Positions 1-7,632 are shown, numbered from the stretch's first letter. The stretch: DNA of 45,646 bases from a virus (IMGVR_UViG_3300036852_000242:1-45646); one strand, 5' to 3'. Notes: generated by a model from the sequence alone, not told the origin. Translations and numbers: made by a program.

Positions 1-127
1 GGCGTCGCGGCGGTCAACGGCTACTACCAGACGGCGATCAGCCGGCTGGGCGCGCTGCACGGGCTGAGCGCCGCGCAGAAGGACGACGTCCGCGGGCTGA
101 CCAGGGACTACCTGGCGTGGGCCAACT
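1..127. repeat. Terminal direct repeat, left copy (circular contig overlap)
   Basis: These bases are identical to 45520-45646. The repeat lies inside the tape measure reading frame and keeps the frame, so joining the ends gives one uninterrupted gene. A 127-base exact overlap is what a de Bruijn assembler run at k=127 leaves on a circular contig. It is better read as an assembly overlap than as a biological terminal repeat. Confidence 0.95.
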
Positions 128-1350
128 CAGTATCAGGGCTGTCGGGCAACACGGTGACCGCGGCTAGCGTGCTGCGCCAGGACTTCCTGACCCAGCTGGC
201 CATCGGGCACAGGCTGGCGCCCACGGCCAGGGGCGACGTGGACGCGCTGGCCACGGCGATCCTGAAGACCGGGCAGAACTCCAGCGCCACCCGCACCGAC
301 CGGGCGAAGCTCATCAGGGACCTGGAGAAGTCCGGCCTGTCCGCGTTCCAGGCGACAGCCGAGGTAAACGGGCTGCAGGCGAAGATCAGCGCCCTGCGCG
401 GCAAGGCCGTGCACGTGGACCTGGTCACCTCCGGCAGCGGCACGATCATCATCCGCGGCACCGGCATCAACCAGCGGGTCATCAACACCACGACCGGGCA
501 GGTGCGCGCTACCGGCGGCCACACGCTCGCGGCGGGCGGCCGGGTGCCCGGCTTCGGCGGCGGCGACATCTGGCCCGCGCTGCTGGAGCCCGGCGAGGCC
601 GTGGTCGACAAGGTCACGACCCGCAGGCACGCCAGCACGCTGAGGGCGATGGGCGTGCCCGGCTTCGCCGCCGGCGGCGTCGTCGGGAAGGTGACGGGCG
701 CGGAGTCGTCGGCCGGGACGGCGGAGGCGCAGTGGGGGCAGCTCGCCGCGCAGGCGTTCGCGACGGCGTCAGTCCAGGCGAGCATGAAGGCCGCGGCGGC
801 AGCGGCGGCCTTCCTCCCCGGGGCGGCCGCCACCGGCAGCGCCGCCGCGGCGCAGGCGTTCGCGCGGGCGCACCTGGCCGACTACCGGTGGGGGGCGGCC
901 CAGTGGCCGCCGCTGCTGTCCCTGTGGCAGCGGGAGAGCGGCTGGAACGCCCGGGCGGTCAACCCGAGCTCGGGCGCGTACGGCATCCCGCAGTCCCTCG
1001 GCCACGGGCACCCCTACAACCTCGGCGACTACGCCAACCAGGTCCGCTGGGGCCTCGCCTATATTTTCGACCGGTACGGCTCGCCGGGCGCCGCGTGGGC
1101 GCACGAGCAGGGGTTCAACTGGTACGGCAGCGGCCTGGACGCCGTGTTCAGCCGGCCCACCGTGATCGGCGTCGGGGAGCGCGGGCGCGAGCGCGTCCAG
1201 GTCACCCCCCTCGGCCGCGGCGGTACCCACGTCACGTACAGCATCACGGTGAACGCGGCCCCGGGTACCCACCCGGCGCAGGCGGGCAAGGCGGTCGTGG
1301 AGGCGATCCGCGAGTACGAGCGGGTCAACGGCGCGGGCTGGCGCGGCTGA
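1..1350 (+). CDS. Tape measure protein, C-terminal part, with lytic transglycosylase-like domain
   Basis: This is the C-terminal 449 residues of the tape measure protein that starts near 44272 and crosses the circular junction; the joined protein is about 865 residues. Tape measure proteins set tail length and may act at the cell envelope during DNA entry. After an Ala/Gly-rich stretch comes a transglycosylase/resuscitation-factor-like domain (about bases 880-1140): the motif WQRESGWN with its Glu codon at 934-936 (residue about 728), then GAYGIPQ and WAHEQGFNWYG. This fits a muralytic domain that locally opens peptidoglycan. The extreme C-terminus (VGERGRERVQV) is typical of tape measure ends. 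The stop TGA overlaps the next gene's ATG by one base. The domain call is by motif only. Confidence 0.88.
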   Translation, partial: GVAAVNGYYQTAISRLGALHGLSAAQKDDVRGLTRDYLAWANSVSGLSGNTVTAASVLRQDFLTQLAIGHRLAPTARGDVDALATAILKTGQNSSATRTDRAKLIRDLEKSGLSAFQATAEVNGLQAKISALRGKAVHVDLVTSGSGTIIIRGTGINQRVINTTTGQVRATGGHTLAAGGRVPGFGGGDIWPALLEPGEAVVDKVTTRRHASTLRAMGVPGFAAGGVVGKVTGAESSAGTAEAQWGQLAAQAFATASVQASMKAAAAAAAFLPGAAATGSAAAAQAFARAHLADYRWGAAQWPPLLSLWQRESGWNARAVNPSSGAYGIPQSLGHGHPYNLGDYANQVRWGLAYIFDRYGSPGAAWAHEQGFNWYGSGLDAVFSRPTVIGVGERGRERVQVTPLGRGGTHVTYSITVNAAPGTHPAQAGKAVVEAIREYERVNGAGWRG

Positions 1351-2660
1351 TGGACGGCATGGCCCGGCTGATCACCGAGGCCGGGTTCGCGGCCGCGGCG
1401 CCCGGGCTTTCGGCCGGCTACCTGATCCTCGATGACCCCGTTGCCGGGCGGCTCGACACGGGCACCCTGGCCGATGACGACGACTTCGAGGACATCAGCG
1501 ACTGGGGGCAGTCCCACGTCATCACCCGCGCCAGCACGCGCGAGCAGGGGCCGGTCATCATCTACGAGGGCGGCACCAGCGCGTCCGTCTTCGACAACTC
1601 CGACGCCCGCTTCTCGCCGGACAACCTGAGCGGCCCGTACGTGGCGGCCGGGGTCTCGCGGGTGCGGCCGATGATCCCGGTCAGGCACCGCGCCGTGTGG
1701 GCCGGGGTCACCTACCCGCTGTACCGCGGGTTCGCCCAGTCGTTCGACCCCGGCGAGGACCAGGGGCCGGACTACGCGACGATGACGCTGACCGCCGCCG
1801 ACGCGTTCCTCGTCCTGGCGGGCGCCGCCCTCCCGGCGGCGGCCGCCGCCGGGGCGGGCGAGCTGTCCGGCGCGCGCGTCAGCCGCATCCTGGACGCGGC
1901 CGGGTGGTATGACGCGGCCCGCGGGATGAGCGCGGTATCGGCCGGGGCCTCCGGCGTGCAGGCGACGACGCTCGGCGCGACGGCGCTGGAGCTGCTGCAG
2001 GTCACCGCGGCGTCCGAGATCGGCGCGCTGTACGTGGACGCCGAGGGCAAGGTGACGTTCCGCGGCCGCCATGACGTGCTGACCGATCCGCGGTCGGCGA
2101 CGGTGCAGGCGGTGTTCGGCGACCGGCCGGGGACCGTGCAGGCTGACGGCACCGAGTTGTACTACTCGGCGGTAACCCGTCCGGCGACTGACCTGAGCCT
2201 GGCCAACGACATACAGGCGACCCGCGACGGCGGCGCGATGCAAGAGGTCAGGGACGCGGCGTCGATCGCCCGGTACCTGTTCGCCCGCACCTACGGCCGC
2301 TCGGACCTGATCCTGCAGACCGACGCCGAGGCGCTGAACTGGGCGCAGTACGTCGCCTACATCACCGCCGCGGGCACCCCCGAGTTCGACGCGATCACCA
2401 CCATCCCGGCTGCGGACCCGGACAGCCTGTGGCCCGTCGTGCTCGGGCTGGAGATCGGCGACCGGATCCAGGTGTGGCGCCGCCCCCCCGGCATGGCCTC
2501 GCCGGTAACGCGGGACTGCCTGATCCGCGGCATCACCCACGTCATCGAGGCCGGGACGTGGGAGGTCACGTTCAGCCTGCAGGACGCCTCCCGGTACAGC
2601 TTCCTCACCCTTGACGACCCGATCCTCGGCCGCCTCGATAGCAACGCGCTGGCCTTCTAG
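1350..2660 (+). CDS. Minor tail protein
   Basis: A 436-residue protein directly after the tape measure gene, the usual place for distal tail/baseplate proteins in actinobacterial siphophages. The start is ATG in the TGATG overlap with the tape measure stop; longer in-frame openings upstream are antisense-like Arg/Pro text. The body is beta-rich and contains SWGQSHV-like text and the segment PLYRGFAQSFDP, as in phage minor tail proteins that wrap a tail hub. A short motif occurs at both ends: LDDPVAGRLDTGTLA near the N-terminus and LDDPILGRLDSNALA at the very C-terminus. Function in adsorption or tail-tip assembly is inferred from position. Confidence 0.78.
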   Translation: MDGMARLITEAGFAAAAPGLSAGYLILDDPVAGRLDTGTLADDDDFEDISDWGQSHVITRASTREQGPVIIYEGGTSASVFDNSDARFSPDNLSGPYVAAGVSRVRPMIPVRHRAVWAGVTYPLYRGFAQSFDPGEDQGPDYATMTLTAADAFLVLAGAALPAAAAAGAGELSGARVSRILDAAGWYDAARGMSAVSAGASGVQATTLGATALELLQVTAASEIGALYVDAEGKVTFRGRHDVLTDPRSATVQAVFGDRPGTVQADGTELYYSAVTRPATDLSLANDIQATRDGGAMQEVRDAASIARYLFARTYGRSDLILQTDAEALNWAQYVAYITAAGTPEFDAITTIPAADPDSLWPVVLGLEIGDRIQVWRRPPGMASPVTRDCLIRGITHVIEAGTWEVTFSLQDASRYSFLTLDDPILGRLDSNALAF

Positions 2661-2668
2661 GGGAGCAC

Positions 2669-3115
2669 ATGGACACCAGGCCGCACACGCCGGCAGAGAT
2701 CGACCGGTGGGCTTACAAGCGCCGCCCGCACGAGCGGGAGAAGCCGCCGGAGGTGGGCGAGCGGGTCCTGCTGCGCGAGGAGGACTTCGCCGAGCCGGTC
2801 CCCGCGATCGTGATCGCGGTGCAGGACATGGCCACCCCGGGTGACCACTGGCGGCAGCACGGGCAGCTCACGGAGCGGACGGGCGCCGGGCTGCCGGACC
2901 CGTCGGTGTGGGCGTTCGATGAGGCGCGCGGCACGCACCGGCTGCACCATGACCCGTGGCCGTGGGTGCACGTCCGGGTCATCACCGGGACCGGCGAGGA
3001 CGGGGAGCTGATCCTGGCGCCCCCGCGCTGGTGCAAGGAGGCCCGGGTACGCGGGTCGGCCGGGTGGATGCGCGAGGGGTCCCGCTGTCACGCCTACAGG
3101 TACGAGGAGGGGTAG
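2669..3115 (+). CDS. Hypothetical phage protein, tail region
   Basis: A 148-residue acidic/basic mixed protein starting ATG after AGGGGAGC. I do not recognise a domain. It is rich in Trp and His (for example HHDPWPWVHVRV and WCKEARVRG), has one pair of distant Cys residues and no membrane segment or signal peptide. Its place between two tail genes, with its stop directly before the next ATG, suggests it is translated with the tail-tip genes. It could be an accessory tail protein or a cytoplasmic assembly factor. Confidence 0.7.
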   Translation: MDTRPHTPAEIDRWAYKRRPHEREKPPEVGERVLLREEDFAEPVPAIVIAVQDMATPGDHWRQHGQLTERTGAGLPDPSVWAFDEARGTHRLHHDPWPWVHVRVITGTGEDGELILAPPRWCKEARVRGSAGWMREGSRCHAYRYEEG

Positions 3116-3616
3116 ATGGCGCCACCGGTCCTGTCCGTCGGCGACGTGCTCACCGCGTCGTTCTGCAACACGTGGTTCCTGCCGTCGGTGGTCGTCAAGC
3201 CGACGTCCGAGTCGGTGACGAGCAGCACGGCGCTGCAGAACGACGATCACCTGCTGCTGCCCGTCGCCGCCAGCGCCGTCTACGAGTTCACCTGCCAGCT
3301 GTTCTTCATCGCCGCGCCCGGCGGTGACATCAAGTGGACGTGGAGCGTGCCGGCCGGGTCCGGGATCACCTACCAGAACCTGCACAACGAGGGCGGCAGC
3401 GTAGGCCTGGGGAACGCGTGCCTGGCCTACGGCGACACTGACACGCCGACTGCGGCGGGGGGCGGGTCCCCCACGGAGGCGGTGCGTATGACGGGCAACC
3501 TGACGACGGGCGGGTCCACGGGCAACGTGCAGCTGCGGTGGGCGCAGAACGCCTCCAGCGGGACGGCGACGCAGGTGCGGTCCCCCAGCCAGCTGATACT
3601 GCGGCGGACCGGGTGA
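3116..3616 (+). CDS. Beta-rich minor tail or fibre-like protein
   Basis: A 166-residue protein, Ser/Thr/Gly/Val-rich, with alternating hydrophobic strands such as YEFTCQLFFIAA and NVQLRWAQNAS. The pattern and size resemble small jelly-roll, TNF/C1q-like trimeric tip domains seen in phage fibres, but this is a judgement by eye. The start ATG follows the upstream TAG immediately, and AGGAGGGG just ahead provides a ribosome site. Its location after the minor tail protein fits a receptor-binding or tail-tip role. Confidence 0.65.
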   Translation: MAPPVLSVGDVLTASFCNTWFLPSVVVKPTSESVTSSTALQNDDHLLLPVAASAVYEFTCQLFFIAAPGGDIKWTWSVPAGSGITYQNLHNEGGSVGLGNACLAYGDTDTPTAAGGGSPTEAVRMTGNLTTGGSTGNVQLRWAQNASSGTATQVRSPSQLILRRTG

Positions 3617-3990
3617 CGACGCTCGCGGACCTGGCGCCGGGCAGCCAGTTCCTGTTCGTCGCCAGGGTCACCAGCGCTGACGCCGCCGGCTTTCACCTGG
3701 ACCTGTTCGGCCCCGCGGCCGAGGTGGCCGGGTCGGCGCTCATCGGCCCGGACGGGGCCATGTCCGGGCAGCTGGCGCTCCCGGCGGCGCAGGTCCCGGT
3801 GACGCTGGTGACCGGGCTGGCCCCGGTCTCGCCCGGCGACGTGCTGGAAAGCCAGCGGACCGGGGAGACGGCGGTGTGCCGCTGGTCGCAGGTCGCCGCC
3901 GACGGCACGGTCACCTGGTCGTCGGCCGCCGCGCACCAGGTGGTGTACCCGGCGTCCGGCTGGTCGGTCATCGGCCACGCTGACCTGTGA
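3613..3990 (+). CDS. Hypothetical tail-region protein
   Basis: A 125-residue protein with a GTG start in a GTGA overlap with the preceding stop. It is beta-rich (SQFLFVARVTSADAAGFHL and VPVTLVTGLAPV) with no Cys pair, membrane segment or signal peptide. I do not recognise the family. Translational coupling at both ends places it in the tail-tip/lysis transcript. A small structural protein is the simplest guess. Confidence 0.62.
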   Translation: MTTLADLAPGSQFLFVARVTSADAAGFHLDLFGPAAEVAGSALIGPDGAMSGQLALPAAQVPVTLVTGLAPVSPGDVLESQRTGETAVCRWSQVAADGTVTWSSAAAHQVVYPASGWSVIGHADL

Positions 3991-4397
3991 TGGAGTGGGC
4001 GGGGGTCATCTCCGGCGCGGTCGCCGCGGTGGTGGCCGTCATCGCGCTGCTGCTGGGCCGCCGCGACCGCGGCGCTGACAGGCTGGAGGCCGTAGAGCGC
4101 AGGCTGACCCGCGTGGAGACGCAGATGGAGCCGTTCTGGGCGGCCGTCCAGGCTGACCTGATCAAGATCCTGCATCATCCCCACCCGGAATGGGCGGACA
4201 TGGACGCGCTGCTGGACAAGCTCGACCCGGGCAAGCCGGGCACGCTGACCCGCGCCGAGCGGGCGGAGCTGAAGGCGGATCTGCGGCGGATCATCGACGA
4301 TGACCCCGCTGACCCGCCGCCGTTCCCCGTCAGCTCCGACGAGCGGGTGGTGGCCGTATTCTTGCTGCACGCCATGGACCTAGTGGGGGGAAAGTGA
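3990..4397 (+). CDS. Single-pass membrane protein with coiled coil
   Basis: A 135-residue protein starting ATG in a TGATG overlap (a GTG three bases earlier is also possible). Residues about 4-24 form a hydrophobic segment (ISGAVAAVVAVIALLLG) followed by charged RRDRGADRLEAVERRLTR, a likely short coiled coil, then a soluble acidic domain. It opens a run of four small membrane-associated genes before the endolysins, so a role in lysis (holin, pinholin or accessory) is plausible but not shown. Confidence 0.68.
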   Translation: MEWAGVISGAVAAVVAVIALLLGRRDRGADRLEAVERRLTRVETQMEPFWAAVQADLIKILHHPHPEWADMDALLDKLDPGKPGTLTRAERAELKADLRRIIDDDPADPPPFPVSSDERVVAVFLLHAMDLVGGK

Positions 4398-4747
4398 ATG
4401 AGAAGCGGCCGGTGGTTACCACTGAGGCGCGGATGCTGGAGACGGCCGCCGCGCTGATGAGGCGCGTCGAGCGGGCGCTGCGGTTCTACCGGTACGCGGC
4501 AGCCGCCGGGGCGGTCGTCATCGCCCTGCTGGCCGCCGGGGGCGCGGGGCTGTACGAGACGCAGCTGGGGCAGTGCCAGGCGGGCAACGCCTACCGGGCG
4601 GCCGACCAGGCGAACTGGGACGACTTCATCGCGGTCGCGCTGGGCGCTCACCCGGCGGCGGGGGCGCGGGCGCAGGCGGCGGTGCTGCGCTCGGAGATCC
4701 ACGCCCGGGACACGCCGCGCCCCTGCCCTGCCCTGCGGCTGCCGTGA
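4394..4747 (+). CDS. Small single-pass membrane protein
   Basis: A 117-residue protein with a GTG start overlapping the upstream TGA. Residues about 36-55 are hydrophobic (AAAAGAVVIALLAAGGAGLY), preceded by an Arg-rich helix and followed by a soluble tail with two Cys (Cys61 and one near the end). Charge distribution suggests the N-terminus is cytoplasmic. It is translationally coupled on both sides in the lysis region. Function unknown; holin partner or membrane moron are options. Confidence 0.65.
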   Translation: MNEKRPVVTTEARMLETAAALMRRVERALRFYRYAAAAGAVVIALLAAGGAGLYETQLGQCQAGNAYRAADQANWDDFIAVALGAHPAAGARAQAAVLRSEIHARDTPRPCPALRLP

Positions 4748-5172
4748 GCGGCGTCCCGCTGCGCGAGCACCTGGCGGCGCTGCGGGACGCTGACCGGGCG
4801 CTGGCCGCCGAGCGGGACCGCCGGTACGCCGAGGTCGCCGCCGAGCGGGAGAAGGCGCTGAAGATCAAGGAGGCCGCCGACGAGGCGGCGCTGCTGCTGG
4901 CCCGCGAGATCCAGACGTACAAGGACGAGAAGGCCAACGAGCTGCGCTCCCAGATCGAGTCAGAGCGCGGCGGCTACGCGACGAAGGACGACCTGGCCTC
5001 CGCGGTCCGGGAGATCCGCGCGGAGCTCGCGCCGGTCGCCTCCTACGTCTCCGGCGACGCCGGGCGCAAGGTGGCGGTGACGGACGCGCGGCTGAGCCTC
5101 GGCACGGTCATCGGCGTCATCGGCGCGCTGGTCGCGCTCGTGACCCTGTACCTGTACGCGACCAGGAAGTGA
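4744..5172 (+). CDS. Coiled-coil protein with C-terminal membrane anchor
   Basis: A 142-residue protein beginning GTG in a GTGA overlap. Residues about 10-100 are highly charged and helical (AALRDADRALAAERDRRYAE, EREKALKIKEAADEA, EIQTYKDEKANELRSQIE), a clear coiled coil. The C-terminus has one membrane span (LGTVIGVIGALVALVTLYLY) ending in RK. Proteins of this type are common next to lysis genes in actinobacterial and other Gram-positive phages and are often annotated as holin-like or membrane proteins. The role is inferred from position. Confidence 0.72.
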   Translation: MSGVPLREHLAALRDADRALAAERDRRYAEVAAEREKALKIKEAADEAALLLAREIQTYKDEKANELRSQIESERGGYATKDDLASAVREIRAELAPVASYVSGDAGRKVAVTDARLSLGTVIGVIGALVALVTLYLYATRK

Positions 5173-5179
5173 GGCGCAC

Positions 5180-5470
5180 GTGAACAGAGCACTGTCACCC
5201 GCGACGAACGCGGCCGGCATCGGCGCGGCCGCCGGCGCGCTGTGGGCGGCGGCCGTCATGGCGTGGAACGCCGCGCACGGCAACGGCGTCATCGACCCGC
5301 AGGTCATCGTCGCCGCCGCGGGGGCGGCCGCGTTCCTGTACACGCGGTTCAAGGTCACGCCCGTGGCTGACCCGAGGGACGGGGCGGGCAGGCCGCTGGT
5401 GCCCGCGATCCCCTCGCGCGGCGGGTTCACGCCGCCTGCGCCGCCGCCCGTGACAGGGCCTACGCCGTGA
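5180..5470 (+). CDS. Holin-like protein, two membrane spans
   Basis: A 96-residue protein with a GTG start eight bases after the previous stop. Two hydrophobic segments are visible, about residues 11-30 (AGIGAAAGALWAAAVMAW) and 38-56 (PQVIVAAAGAAAFLYTRF), followed by a short Pro-rich charged tail. Size, topology and position directly before a peptidase gene fit a holin. Its stop overlaps the next start. No biochemical signature distinguishes it from a generic small membrane protein. Confidence 0.7.
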   Translation: MNRALSPATNAAGIGAAAGALWAAAVMAWNAAHGNGVIDPQVIVAAAGAAAFLYTRFKVTPVADPRDGAGRPLVPAIPSRGGFTPPAPPPVTGPTP

Positions 5471-6003
5471 TGTCCCCCGCGCCCGGCACTATCGGGCTGG
5501 TGAAGATGAGCGCTCCCGCCGCGAGGTGGATCCGGCTGGGGCAGCTGCTGAACGGCGACGGGTTCGAGGACTTCGAGCACGCGTTCGTGTACCTCGGCGA
5601 TGCCGGGACGGGCAACATCCGGAACGGGATCATCGAGGCCGCGCCCGGCGGGTCCAGGATCGTCCCGCTGCATTACGACAACGTGCACTGGTGCGAGGGC
5701 ATCGCGAGCCTGCTGCCCGCCGGCGCTGACGTTCCCGGCGCGGCGCGCGGGCTTGCCGGCGTCCCGTACTCGTTCGCCGACTACGCCGCGTTGGTGGCGC
5801 ACCGGCTGCGCCTGCCCGTGCCGGGGCTTCGCGAGTTCATAGCCGCGTCGGGCCACCAGATCTGCTCGCAGCTGGCCGACGAGCTTTACCTCCGGCTAGG
5901 CGCGCACGTCTTTGACGACGGGCGCTGGCCGGGCTACGTGACGCCGGGCAGCCTGTACCGGCGTGACCTGGAACTACGAAAGGAAAAGAAGGCTGATGAC
6001 TGA
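5470..6003 (+). CDS. Permuted papain-like (YiiX/NlpC-P60-type) peptidase
   Basis: A 177-residue protein starting ATG in the overlap with the holin stop (GTG three bases earlier possible). It reads like the circularly permuted papain fold of the YiiX/NlpC-P60 superfamily: GTIGLVKM, then FEHAFVYLG with candidate catalytic His37, IIEAAPGGSRIVPL, and later HQICSQLADELY with candidate catalytic Cys132. Such proteins cleave amide bonds, often in peptidoglycan stem peptides. Location next to the holin and ahead of the GH25-like gene suggests an endolysin peptidase. The acyl-transferase/LRAT-like alternative is not excluded. Confidence 0.72.
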   Translation: MSPAPGTIGLVKMSAPAARWIRLGQLLNGDGFEDFEHAFVYLGDAGTGNIRNGIIEAAPGGSRIVPLHYDNVHWCEGIASLLPAGADVPGAARGLAGVPYSFADYAALVAHRLRLPVPGLREFIAASGHQICSQLADELYLRLGAHVFDDGRWPGYVTPGSLYRRDLELRKEKKADD

Positions 6004-6268
6004 TCAGAAGCCGAGCGTAGGGCGCATTGTCCACTACGTCAGCTACGGCACGCCGGGTGGCGAGTACGGGAGCGAGTGCCGGGCCGCCGTCGTCACCGAG
6101 GTGACCCGGGCCGAGGTGAACGAGCGGGATCCCGCAGGTGACGGCACCTTCCGCGAGTCGGTCGGCCTGGCGGTCCTGAACCCGACAGGACAGTTCTTTA
6201 ACCGGGGCGTCTTGCAGGATGAGGACGGTCACGCCGGGGGCACCTGGCACTGGCCGGAAAGGGTCTGA
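5996..6268 (+). CDS. Small conserved-looking phage protein
   Basis: A 90-residue soluble protein. The start ATG at 5996 has AAGGAAAAGAAGG just upstream and overlaps the preceding stop by eight bases. Visible features are VGRIVHYVSYGTPGGEYG near the N-terminus and GGTWHWPERV at the end, the kind of compact beta protein common in actinobacterial phages next to lysis genes. No catalytic motif. Function unknown. Confidence 0.7.
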   Translation: MTDQKPSVGRIVHYVSYGTPGGEYGSECRAAVVTEVTRAEVNERDPAGDGTFRESVGLAVLNPTGQFFNRGVLQDEDGHAGGTWHWPERV

Positions 6269-6278
6269 GGAGTCCACG

Positions 6279-6374
6279 ATGAACGTCACTTTCCCCGGCT
6301 GGTGCGCGGCGCTCCTCACGGCCGCCGTGGTCGCGATAGCCGTCGTCACGGTCCTCGCCTACGTGGGGGGCTGA
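6279..6374 (+). CDS. 31-residue single-span membrane peptide
   Basis: A very short frame starting ATG with GAGGAG seven bases upstream. Residues about 10-30 form one hydrophobic span (CAALLTAAVVAIAVVTVLAY) ending in VGG. It sits between the small soluble gene and the GH25-like endolysin, with only five bases before the next start. Size and place suggest a lysis accessory or holin-like peptide; the ribosome site and tight packing argue it is translated. Confidence 0.6.
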   Translation: MNVTFPGWCAALLTAAVVAIAVVTVLAYVGG

Positions 6375-6379
6375 GCGCC

Positions 6380-7123
6380 GTGACCGAGACCATGTACGAC
6401 GGCGTCAACTCCCTCGCGCCGGGGATTGCCCGCCAGTTCCCGAACCTGGCGAAGGTCGCCGGGTACGCCGACGGCAGGTACGCCTGGTCGCAGGCGGAGT
6501 GGGACCTGTTCCCGCACGCCGACCACGTGAAGATCGCGGTGCGCGCCGACTTCGACGGCGGCGACGTCCTGGACGTCGAGACGGGCGACGCCACGCCGGC
6601 GCAGGCGCCCGGCTGGATCGCGAGGCGGCACGCCGCCGGGCTGTACCGGCCTACCGTCTACTGCTCGCTGTCCGTCGTGCCCGCCGTGCGCCAGGCGACG
6701 GGGCACCTGATCCTGGGCCGCGACTACGACATCTGGGTGGCGAAGTACGACCGGTCGCCGGCTGAGCCTGCGGTGCCGGGGCTGCCCGCCGCCCGGTTCG
6801 CCGCCAAGCAGTACGAGAGCGATTCGGCGTGGGACATCTCGGCGGTCTACGACGCGGCCTGGCCGCATCGCTCCCCGGTCCATCCCGCGCCGGTCCCCGC
6901 GCCGTCAGCGCCGTCCGGGACCGCGACCGCCGCGAACGTATCGTGGCACCCGGTGCCGGGAGCGGACTACTACCGCTGGCAGTGGCGGGACGGCAAGGGC
7001 GTCGTCCGCCAGGGGCTGACCAGCGAGACGCGCGCGGAGCTGGCGCTGTCCGGGCCGGGGCCGCACCAGTGGCGGGCCCAGGCGCGCGACGGCGCGTTCA
7101 CCGCGTGGCTGGCCGTCGGCTAG
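6380..7123 (+). CDS. GH25-like glycoside hydrolase endolysin with C-terminal FN3-like domain
   Basis: A 247-residue protein, GTG start. Residues about 1-165 look like a glycosyl hydrolase 25/DUF1906-like TIM barrel: MYDGVNSLAPG at the start, an Asp-x-Glu pair in VLDVETGDA (Asp65, Glu67), GLYRPTVYCSLS, and DIWVAKYD then KQYESDSAWDIS. A Pro/Ala linker follows, then a beta domain (about 180-247, VSWHPVPGADYYRWQWRDG) resembling fibronectin type III. The likely role is cleaving peptidoglycan glycan strands at lysis. No signal peptide, consistent with holin-dependent export. Confidence 0.72.
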   Translation: MTETMYDGVNSLAPGIARQFPNLAKVAGYADGRYAWSQAEWDLFPHADHVKIAVRADFDGGDVLDVETGDATPAQAPGWIARRHAAGLYRPTVYCSLSVVPAVRQATGHLILGRDYDIWVAKYDRSPAEPAVPGLPAARFAAKQYESDSAWDISAVYDAAWPHRSPVHPAPVPAPSAPSGTATAANVSWHPVPGADYYRWQWRDGKGVVRQGLTSETRAELALSGPGPHQWRAQARDGAFTAWLAVG

Positions 7124-7159
7124 CCGGGACGAAACAGGAAAGACCAGGAAGGGAAGACC

Positions 7160-7378
7160 ATGGGTCACTGGGTTATCCACATCGAGGGGCACGGCATCCA
7201 CGACAACGGGCGCGAGGACGACGCTGACAGCATGGCCCGTGACTTCGCGGGCAAGCTGCGCGTTGCCGGGCACGACGTGCATGCCGTGTCGTTCACGAGC
7301 GGCGCGACCAAGACGCTGCCCGTCGCTAGCACCGGCAGCGTTGAGGCACCCCCGGAGGACTACCAGTACCGCCCCTGA
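7160..7378 (+). CDS. Small conserved-looking phage protein
   Basis: A 72-residue protein with a good ribosome site (AGGAAGGGAAG) before ATG. It begins GHWVIHIEGHGIHDN and continues with an acidic helix (EDDADSMARDFAGKL) and HDVHAVSFTSG. The His/Asp-rich N-terminus might bind a metal. It is the last gene before a strong terminator. I do not recognise a function. Confidence 0.7.
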   Translation: MGHWVIHIEGHGIHDNGREDDADSMARDFAGKLRVAGHDVHAVSFTSGATKTLPVASTGSVEAPPEDYQYRP

Positions 7379-7397
7379 CTATCTAGAAACTAGATAG
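7379..7397. repeat. Perfect inverted repeat CTATCTAG-AAA-CTAGATAG
   Basis: Eight-base arms with a three-base centre directly after the stop of the last lysis gene. It is AT-richer than its surroundings. It has no T-run and lies just before the GC-rich terminator, so it may be a protein-binding site or extend the 3' processing signal. Confidence 0.6.
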
Positions 7398-7400
7398 CCG

Positions 7401-7440
7401 ACAGCCCCCGCCCGGACGAATCCGGGCGGGGGCTGTTTCG
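7401..7440 (+). terminator. Strong intrinsic terminator at end of late/lysis operon
   Basis: A 16-bp perfect stem (7401-7416 paired with 7421-7436) with loop CGAA, followed by TTTCG including the last stem base. It marks the boundary between the plus-strand lysis genes and the minus-strand accessory cassette. The stem could also work in the opposite direction. Confidence 0.85.
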
Positions 7441-7446
7441 CGTTAA

Positions 7447-7546
7447 GGGCTTCGCCCGGATTCGAACTCGGTGCCCCCTGCGGGGCCGTGGCGTCCCGTA
7501 TCCAGCGGGCCGATCCAGTGGACGTGGCTAGCGCCCCCGTAAGCCC
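7447..7546 (-). tRNA. tRNA-like sequence, possibly degenerate tRNA-Ser(GGA)
   Basis: On the minus strand there is a T-loop-like GAGTTCGAATCC (7459-7470), an arm CCCG-CTGGATA-CGGG with U33 and candidate anticodon GGA (7501-7503), and outer bases GGGCTT/AAGCCC that pair. A GC-rich possible variable arm lies between. However, the T-stem has two mismatches, the D-arm lacks a clear GG loop, position 37 is U, the length is about 100, and no CCA is encoded. It may be a decayed tRNA, an unusual one, or a tRNA fragment used as an integration remnant. Confidence 0.28.
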
Positions 7547-7600
7547 GCACTGCTAAAGCACCTAACCCTCGGCCCGCCATGGGGCCTGCTGCCAGCCTAC

Positions 7601-7632
7601 CGCCGCCGCCGTGCCCGCTAGCGGCGCGCTAG
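7601..7632. repeat. 32-bp direct repeat, copy 1
   Basis: An exact 32-base match to 8495-8526. It contains the palindrome CCGCTAGCGG and the stop codon (TAG, minus strand) of the adjacent minus-strand gene. The two copies bracket three minus-strand genes and their promoter. Confidence 0.9.

Noticed and set aside
1-127. Biological long terminal repeat or packaging end
   Set aside because: The repeat is inside the tape measure coding sequence, far from the terminase genes, and its length fits assembly overlap; no such end is expected there.
1059-2540. Long minus-strand open frame opposite the tail genes
   Set aside because: Arg/Gly/His-rich antisense text typical of GC-rich DNA; the plus-strand gene has natural composition and start overlap.
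7507-7583. Plus-strand tRNA with GGGCCGA/TCGGCCC acceptor stem and GCCA end
   Set aside because: The stem and CCA-like end are attractive, but no T-loop consensus or anticodon arm can be fitted between them.
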